DNA of 64,000 bases from Bryobacterales bacterium (GTDB lineage Bacteria; Acidobacteriota; Terriglobia; Bryobacterales; UBA6623), in the NCBI GenBank assembly GCA_022824585.1, contig JAJDZN010000081.1, positions 1 through 64,000 on the forward strand. The letters are read 5' to 3'. Positions 60,031 to 64,000 of the stretch are shown piece by piece. Under the pieces are notes generated by a model that was not told the origin of the DNA, did no database searches, and saw only the letters and a list, made by a program, of their open reading frames with translations. Numbering within the stretch: position 1 is the first letter of the stretch; every line of letters starts with the position of its first letter. Position numbers and translations under genes: made by a program.

Positions 60031-60845
60031 CCGCCCTCGGCGGTGAAGTAGTAGGACTTGGGGGTACCGTTGTCCGCCGTGAACAGGAACAGCGTGCGCT
60101 CCCGAATGCCGAGCTCGTCGACCGCGTCGACGAGCCTTCCGACCCGCTCGTCCATGTTTTCGACCATGAGCTTGTAGCTGTCGTAGTGTCCTTGCGGGCC
60201 GAGCGGCGGCGGTGTACCCACGTCGTCTGTGACGTCGTGGGCCAATGCCATCGAGTAGAACGCGAAGAATGGCCTGTCGCGATTCTCGCGCATGAAGTCG
60301 ACCAGCAGGTCGACGTAGACGTCCGGCCCGTACCTGTCGTTGACATCGGAGCGGACCTTGCCATCCTCGTAGATCAGCGGCCGGTAATATCGCGGTCCTT
60401 CGTGCCAGCCGAATAATGACCAGCGGTCAAAGCCGAGGCGGCCAGGATGGTCGGGCTCGTCGCGCAGCAGCGTCAGCTGCCACTTGCCGGCGATGGCGGT
60501 CGCATACCCGGACTTGCGCATCGCATTGCCGATGGTCGCGCTCTCAAGATTGCGCGGGAACGTCCCCCACTGCGGCCGCCCTGCGCGGAAGGGGTACCGG
60601 CCCGTCATGATGGCGATGCGCGAAGGGTGACAAACCGGCATGGAATAGCAATGGCGGAAGCGGACGCCCGTCTGGGCCAAGGCATCGATCCGGGGCGTCT
60701 GGTACGAAGTTCCGCCGTAGCAGCCCAGCGCTTGGTCCGCAACGTCGTCTGCAAGGATGAACACGATGTTCGGTTTGTCAGCCGGGAACGCACGCGCGGC
60801 CAGGACCAGGGCGAGCGCCGCGAGGGCACACTTGAATCTCGTCAT
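59565..60845 (-). CDS. Sulfatase, exported (CHPSR formylglycine site)
   Basis: The 426-residue protein has a signal peptide (LAALALVLAARAFPA), so it is secreted or periplasmic. It continues DKPNIVFILADDVADQALGC (metal-binding Asp pair), the activation motif Cys72-His-Pro-Ser-Arg76 with IAIMTGRYPFRAG, and TLFLFTADNGTPKSYYFTAE (metal site). GELTDGGTRVPLVASWPGKL completes the core. It hydrolyses a sulfate ester once Cys72 is converted to formylglycine. The start at 60845 follows from the signal peptide and a TACGAT 8 nt upstream. A degraded partial copy of its 3' end lies at 53663-54056, across the helicase gene. Confidence 0.92.
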   Translation of the reverse strand: MTRFKCALAALALVLAARAFPADKPNIVFILADDVADQALGCYGGTSYQTPRIDALAQTGVRFRHCYSMPVCHPSRIAIMTGRYPFRAGRPQWGTFPRNLESATIGNAMRKSGYATAIAGKWQLTLLRDEPDHPGRLGFDRWSLFGWHEGPRYYRPLIYEDGKVRSDVNDRYGPDVYVDLLVDFMRENRDRPFFAFYSMALAHDVTDDVGTPPPLGPQGHYDSYKLMVENMDERVGRLVDAVDELGIRERTLFLFTADNGTPKSYYFTAEGGKMFKQPIELVWNGQRVKGGKGELTDGGTRVPLVASWPGKLAPGQVVDDLVDFSDWFPTFVDLAGGTVPAGLDGVSLADRLRGGAASPRPWAFAAGNSARWVRTQRWKLYDDGRLYDMSADREEVAPLTISAASEEALRARAELEAALRGLVPPE

Positions 60846-60853
60846 CGGCGCCC

Positions 60854-60859
60854 ATCGTA
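60854..60859 (-). promoter_or_regulatory. -10-like TACGAT, leaderless geometry, sulfatase
   Basis: Minus-strand TACGAT is 8 nt before the ATG at 60845, in the divergent region shared with the epimerase gene. Confidence 0.4.
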
Positions 60860-60902
60860 CAGCACTGGGAATCAAGGGTGAGGGGCCTGCCGCGTCGGCG
60901 TC

Positions 60903-60908
60903 TAGAAT
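60903..60908 (+). promoter_or_regulatory. -10-like TAGAAT, leaderless geometry, epimerase gene
   Basis: TAGAAT is followed by CAAACT (6 nt) and the GTG start at 60915. It supports the GTG as the true start. Confidence 0.48.
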
Positions 60909-60914
60909 CAAACT

Positions 60915-61817
60915 GTGGCGGAACCCTTGCACTGTGTAGTTAGCGGAGCGACAGGATTCGTGGGCCGGCGGCTCTGCAAGCTGCTGACGAGGCCGCGGAT
61001 CCTCACCCGCGCCCCGGAACACGCCCCTCCGGAATTCGCTCAGAGCGCGTGCTTCCGCTGGGACCCGGCCAGCGAGCTCCCGCCGGCAGAAGCCTTCGAT
61101 GGATGTCAGGCCGTGTTTCACCTAGCGGGCGAGCCGGTTGCAGAGGGCCGCTGGACAAAGGCCAAGAAGGCGGACATCCGGGACAGCCGCGTAGAGGGGA
61201 CCAAGCACTTGGTCGAAGCCATGCGCGACCTCGAGCGCCGGCCGGAAGTCTTGGTTGCGGCTTCTGCGGTCGGGATCTACGGCAGTCGCGGCAACGAAGT
61301 CCTGGCTGAGTCTGCGGCGGCAGCAGAGGGATTTCTTGCCGATGTGTGTCGCGCATGGGAAGCGGAGGCGCGCGCTGCCGAAGACCTGGGCATGCGAGTC
61401 GTCACGATTCGGATCGGTCTCGTGCTCGGGGCGCAAGGCGGGGCGCTGGCCCGAATGCTCCCCCTGTTCAAGCTGTGCGCCGGAGGCAGGCTCGGTCACG
61501 GGCAGCAGTGGATGCCCTGGATCCACGTGGACGATCTTGCTTCCCTGTTCCTGTTTTGCGCCCAATCCGAGACGTTGGCCGGAGCAGTCAACGGTTGCGC
61601 GCCGAATCCGGTGACCAACCGACAGTTCACCAAGGCACTTGCCAGTGCGGTCGGCCGGCCGGCGCCCTTCCCGGCCCCGGCGTTCGCCCTGCGCCTCGGA
61701 TTGGGTGAATTTGCCGAGGTGCTGCTGGCCTCACAGCGCGCAGTGCCGGACAAGGCCCTGAGCGCGGGATTCGCGTTCAAGTATCCAACCATCGACACGG
61801 CCCTGGAAGGGGTCTGA
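60915..61817 (+). CDS. TIGR01777-family epimerase (SDR39U1/YfcH-like)
   Basis: The 300-residue atypical SDR has a nucleotide-binding loop [83 protein letters not shown] and [11 protein letters not shown]. It lacks the usual YxxxK, as is normal for the TIGR01777 family, whose physiological role is unknown. The GTG start at 60915 is supported by TAGAAT 6 nt upstream. It is divergent from the sulfatase and is followed by an SDR gene on the same strand after about 70 nt. Confidence 0.9.
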   Translation: MAEPLHCVVSGATGFVGRRLCKLLTRPRILTRAPEHAPPEFAQSACFRWDPASELPPAEAFDGCQAVFHLAGEPVAEGRWTKAKKADIRDSRVEGTKHLVEAMRDLERRPEVLVAASAVGIYGSRGNEVLAESAAAAEGFLADVCRAWEAEARAAEDLGMRVVTIRIGLVLGAQGGALARMLPLFKLCAGGRLGHGQQWMPWIHVDDLASLFLFCAQSETLAGAVNGCAPNPVTNRQFTKALASAVGRPAPFPAPAFALRLGLGEFAEVLLASQRAVPDKALSAGFAFKYPTIDTALEGV

Positions 61818-61887
61818 TCGGCCGTCTGGCGGGCCTCCGTCTCGCGGGGGACGTGGCGTAGCCTTGATAGACTGCGGGCGAGGCTCT

Positions 61888-62649
61888 ATGGAACTTTCAG
61901 GCAAGACGGCGCTGGTCACCGGCGCGAGCAAGGGGATCGGCCGCGGGATCTGCCTCAAGCTTGCCGAGCTGGGCTGCGATGTCGCAGTGAACTACAACAG
62001 CGATCCCGCCGGCGCCGAGCAAGTCGTGGACGCTGTCCGGAAGATCGGGAAACGAGCGTTTTCCGTGCAGGCTTCCGTCGCAGAGTCGGCGCAAGTTCGG
62101 GCCATGTTCGACAGGGTGCTGTCCGAGTTCGCCGGGCTCGACATTCTCGTCAACAATGCCGGGACACAGGTCTGGGCTCCGTTGCTCGAGCTAACCGAAC
62201 AGGACTGGGACCGTGTGATCGACACGAACCTCAAGGGATGCTTCCTCTGCACTCAGTTGGCGGCGCGCGCCATGAAGGAGCGCGGCAAAGGCCGCATCGT
62301 CAACATCGGATCGGGCTGCAACAAGGTCGCCTTCCCCAACCTTGTCAGCTACACGGCCAGCAAGGGCGGCATCGAGCAGCTCACGAAGGTCGCTGCGGCC
62401 GAACTGGGCGATCTCGGTATCACGGTCAACTGCGTGGCGCCCGGAGCCATCCTGATCGAGCGAACCGAGCGCGAGGCGGCAGACTACGCCGGGCAGTGGT
62501 CGAAGCTGACACCGGTCGGGCGCGTCGGCCACCCTCCCGACGTCGCAGAGGCGGTGGCGTTCCTATGCGGCGACGAGAGCGAGTTCATCACGGGCCAAAC
62601 GCTGATGGTTGACGGCGGGCTGTTCACCCGAGGGCCCTGGGCCTATTGA
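61888..62649 (+). CDS. FabG-like short-chain dehydrogenase/reductase
   Basis: The 253-residue classical SDR has TGASKGIG at residues 11-18, the NNAG motif in [11 protein letters not shown], the catalytic Tyr/Lys in [22 protein letters not shown], and a C-terminal [14 protein letters not shown]. It is close to 3-oxoacyl-ACP reductases and glucose-1-dehydrogenase-type SDRs. The substrate is not clear. It starts with ATG at 61888 after GAGG. A TAGACT lies 14 nt upstream. Its 3' end overlaps the convergent sulfatase gene by 7 nt. Without fatty-acid genes nearby, a fabG name is not justified. Confidence 0.88.
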   Translation: MELSGKTALVTGASKGIGRGICLKLAELGCDVAVNYNSDPAGAEQVVDAVRKIGKRAFSVQASVAESAQVRAMFDRVLSEFAGLDILVNNAGTQVWAPLLELTEQDWDRVIDTNLKGCFLCTQLAARAMKERGKGRIVNIGSGCNKVAFPNLVSYTASKGGIEQLTKVAAAELGDLGITVNCVAPGAILIERTEREAADYAGQWSKLTPVGRVGHPPDVAEAVAFLCGDESEFITGQTLMVDGGLFTRGPWAY

Positions 62650-64000
62650 GCCTGACGTTGCGAATAGTCGCCGCCCGACAGGCTGTTCAGCACTGACTCC
62701 TGCCAGTCGCGCAAGTGCGCCTCTAGGCGCGCGACTTCTTCGGGCTGGCTGTCCGCGAGGTCGTTGCTCTCGGCCGAGTCGGCGCGGATGTCAAACAATT
62801 CCCTCGTCCCGGCACCGCTGCCGTCCACCACCAGCTTGTAACGGTGGTCGAGAACCGCCCGCGGGCCGCTGAAGTCGGCCTCTTCGACGCTTGGGCGATG
62901 GAAGTTGCGGAAATTCCGCGTCAGCCGGCCATCCATGTACTTGACGAGCGGCGTCGTGCCTTCCTGCAGGGCCGGGTCAATGTACGGCTCGCCGGTGCCT
63001 TCCGGGTCGGCGTCGAACCTCCAGAAGCAGATCGGCTCCGGCCGTTCCTGCATGGCCCCATCAATGACCGGAACGAGGCTGAGGCCGTCCAGCGGGTGGC
63101 CCGGCAGCGACTGGCCGGTGAGTTCGCAAAGCGTCGGCAGGATGTCACTGGTCACGGAGTTGACGGGGCTGCGCATCGGCTCCGGGATTCGAGCCGGCCA
63201 TTCGATCACGGACGGAACGCGCACGCCGCCTTCGTACACCTGGCCCTTGTTCGACCGTAGCGGGGACGAAAAGCGGGCCTCCGATGGCGCTCCGTTGTCG
63301 CTGCAGTACCACAGCAGCGTGTCGGGCCGTTGGCCGGTCTCCCGCAGGTGATTCCTCAGATCTCCGATAGCTCGATCCATCGCCGTGATCTCGGCGAAGC
63401 GGGCTCGCAGCACCTTGTCCAAGCGCACCTGCGTGCGCAAGCCCGTCTCCATCGAGGTGATTCCGGCCGAGTCCTCTTTCAGGCTCTCGGGAAGATCTGC
63501 ATACGCTTGGAGGTCGTCGTCCAAGCCGCTGTAAGGCTCGTGGGGCGAGCCGAACCAGATGACCGTGAAGGAAGGCCGCCCCTCACTCTTCGCCTGGTCG
63601 ATGAATTGCTTGGCCGCGTCGATCACGATCTGGGAACTCTCCCCCTCGTGCTTCTCGGGAGCGGCACCGTTTCGCGACAGAATCGGGTTCATCTCGAAGA
63701 AGTTGTCGTGGGAGAGCCACTCGTCGAACCCGAAGGCACCCGGATTCGTCGGCGAATCGGCCTTGACGGGGCCGAGGTGCCACTTGCCGAAGTGGCCGCA
63801 GGCATAGCCGGCTTGGCTCAGGATTTGGGCGATGCCGATTTCCTCGGGCCGGATCGACCAGTTCGCGCTGAAAGTGCCGTAACGGTTGGGATGCCGCCCC
63901 GTCATCACGCTGCCGCGGGTCGGCGAGCACACCGGCGCGGCCGAGTAGAACCGATCAAGGCGCAATCCGGACGCGGCCATTTCGTCTAGGACTGGCGTCT
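62643..64000 (-). CDS. Sulfatase (CSPTR site), 5' end beyond the window
   Basis: The minus-strand frame stays open to the right edge, so about 452 codons are visible and the N-terminus is missing. The visible part begins [20 protein letters not shown], then the activation motif Cys-Ser-Pro-Thr-Arg with [13 protein letters not shown]. It continues with [20 protein letters not shown] (metal-binding Asp/Asn), [20 protein letters not shown], and a C-terminal domain ending YSQRQAQ. It is an arylsulfatase-like enzyme. An internal Met at 63980 is not the start because conserved sequence continues upstream of it. Third sulfatase gene in the window. Confidence 0.9.
   Translation of the reverse strand, partial: TPVLDEMAASGLRLDRFYSAAPVCSPTRGSVMTGRHPNRYGTFSANWSIRPEEIGIAQILSQAGYACGHFGKWHLGPVKADSPTNPGAFGFDEWLSHDNFFEMNPILSRNGAAPEKHEGESSQIVIDAAKQFIDQAKSEGRPSFTVIWFGSPHEPYSGLDDDLQAYADLPESLKEDSAGITSMETGLRTQVRLDKVLRARFAEITAMDRAIGDLRNHLRETGQRPDTLLWYCSDNGAPSEARFSSPLRSNKGQVYEGGVRVPSVIEWPARIPEPMRSPVNSVTSDILPTLCELTGQSLPGHPLDGLSLVPVIDGAMQERPEPICFWRFDADPEGTGEPYIDPALQEGTTPLVKYMDGRLTRNFRNFHRPSVEEADFSGPRAVLDHRYKLVVDGSGAGTRELFDIRADSAESNDLADSQPEEVARLEAHLRDWQESVLNSLSGGDYSQRQAQ

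Noticed and set aside
1-64000. tRNA, rRNA, CRISPR arrays, insertion sequences or prophage genes
   Set aside because: I found no TpsiC-type arm with a matching fold, no regularly spaced repeats, no transposase motifs and no phage structural genes. tmRNA was also not seen near smpB. This was by eye, so short RNAs could be missed.

Overview
The window is high-GC bacterial DNA with dense coding on both strands. The gene families point to Acidobacteriota, probably a Bryobacterales/Solibacter-like lineage. Evidence for this: export modules of the DUF1800/DUF1501, DUF1592/DUF1552 and DUF1549/DUF1553 types; several sulfatases; a DUF1080 lipoprotein; an Oar-like outer-membrane receptor; a secretin carrying a cohesin-like tail; and an EF-P with a PGN tip. 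The assignment rests on remembered family distribution, not on a search. I saw no rRNA, tRNA or CRISPR array.

Layout, left to right. 1-218: start of a ribbon-helix-helix antitoxin gene cut by the edge. 371-3467: DUF1800/DUF1501 pair. 3663-4913: UxaE, which pairs functionally with UxaC at 10439-11845 (galacturonate -> tagaturonate -> fructuronate). 4954-6914: N-formylglutamate amidohydrolase and a GCS2-type carboxylate-amine ligase, translationally coupled. 7110-8499: small membrane proteins around an ECF-type sigma factor. 8565-10179: AbiEi/AbiEii toxin-antitoxin pair. 11894-16181: Tat-lipoprotein phosphodiesterase, ProC and a sulfatase. 16277-17685: a broken AAA-ATPase/PD-(D/E)XK gene. 17949-21588: DUF1592 cytochrome-like and DUF1552 pair. 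21800-26149: complete glycine cleavage operon gcvT-gcvH-gcvPA-gcvPB, followed by SMP-30, lipocalin-like, enolase-superfamily and TonB-receptor-like genes. 31415-32253: HigBA followed by a decayed Mrr N-terminus. 32418-37976: FAH-family hydrolase, DUF1080 lipoprotein, amidase, EF-P, SppA. 38053-41612: secretin and two pseudopilins. 41688-48880: SmpB, a hypothetical protein, MutS2, Nudix and DUF1549/DUF1553. 49079-52620: Na/Ca exchanger and the sulfate-activation operon sat-cysH-cysC, with a perfect palindrome upstream. 52757-53638: dTDP-rhamnose reductase.

The most distinctive region is 53663-60845. A 1703-residue protein (putative DEDD-type exonuclease + RecQ helicase + UvrD helicase in one chain) lies between an intact sulfatase gene and a truncated, frameshifted, same-orientation copy of that sulfatase's 3' end. 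This is what an insertion or duplication event would leave. The fusion is the best candidate here for an undescribed genome-maintenance or defence function. The right end holds a TIGR01777 epimerase, a FabG-like SDR and the 3' part of another sulfatase.

A window-wide regulatory pattern also stands out. At 14 gene starts, including ones using GTG and TTG, a TANNNT -10-like hexamer lies only 5-9 nt upstream of the start codon with little or no room for a ribosome-binding site. This is the signature of leaderless transcription. I used it to choose the starts of the secretin (41612) and the DUF1549 protein (48880).
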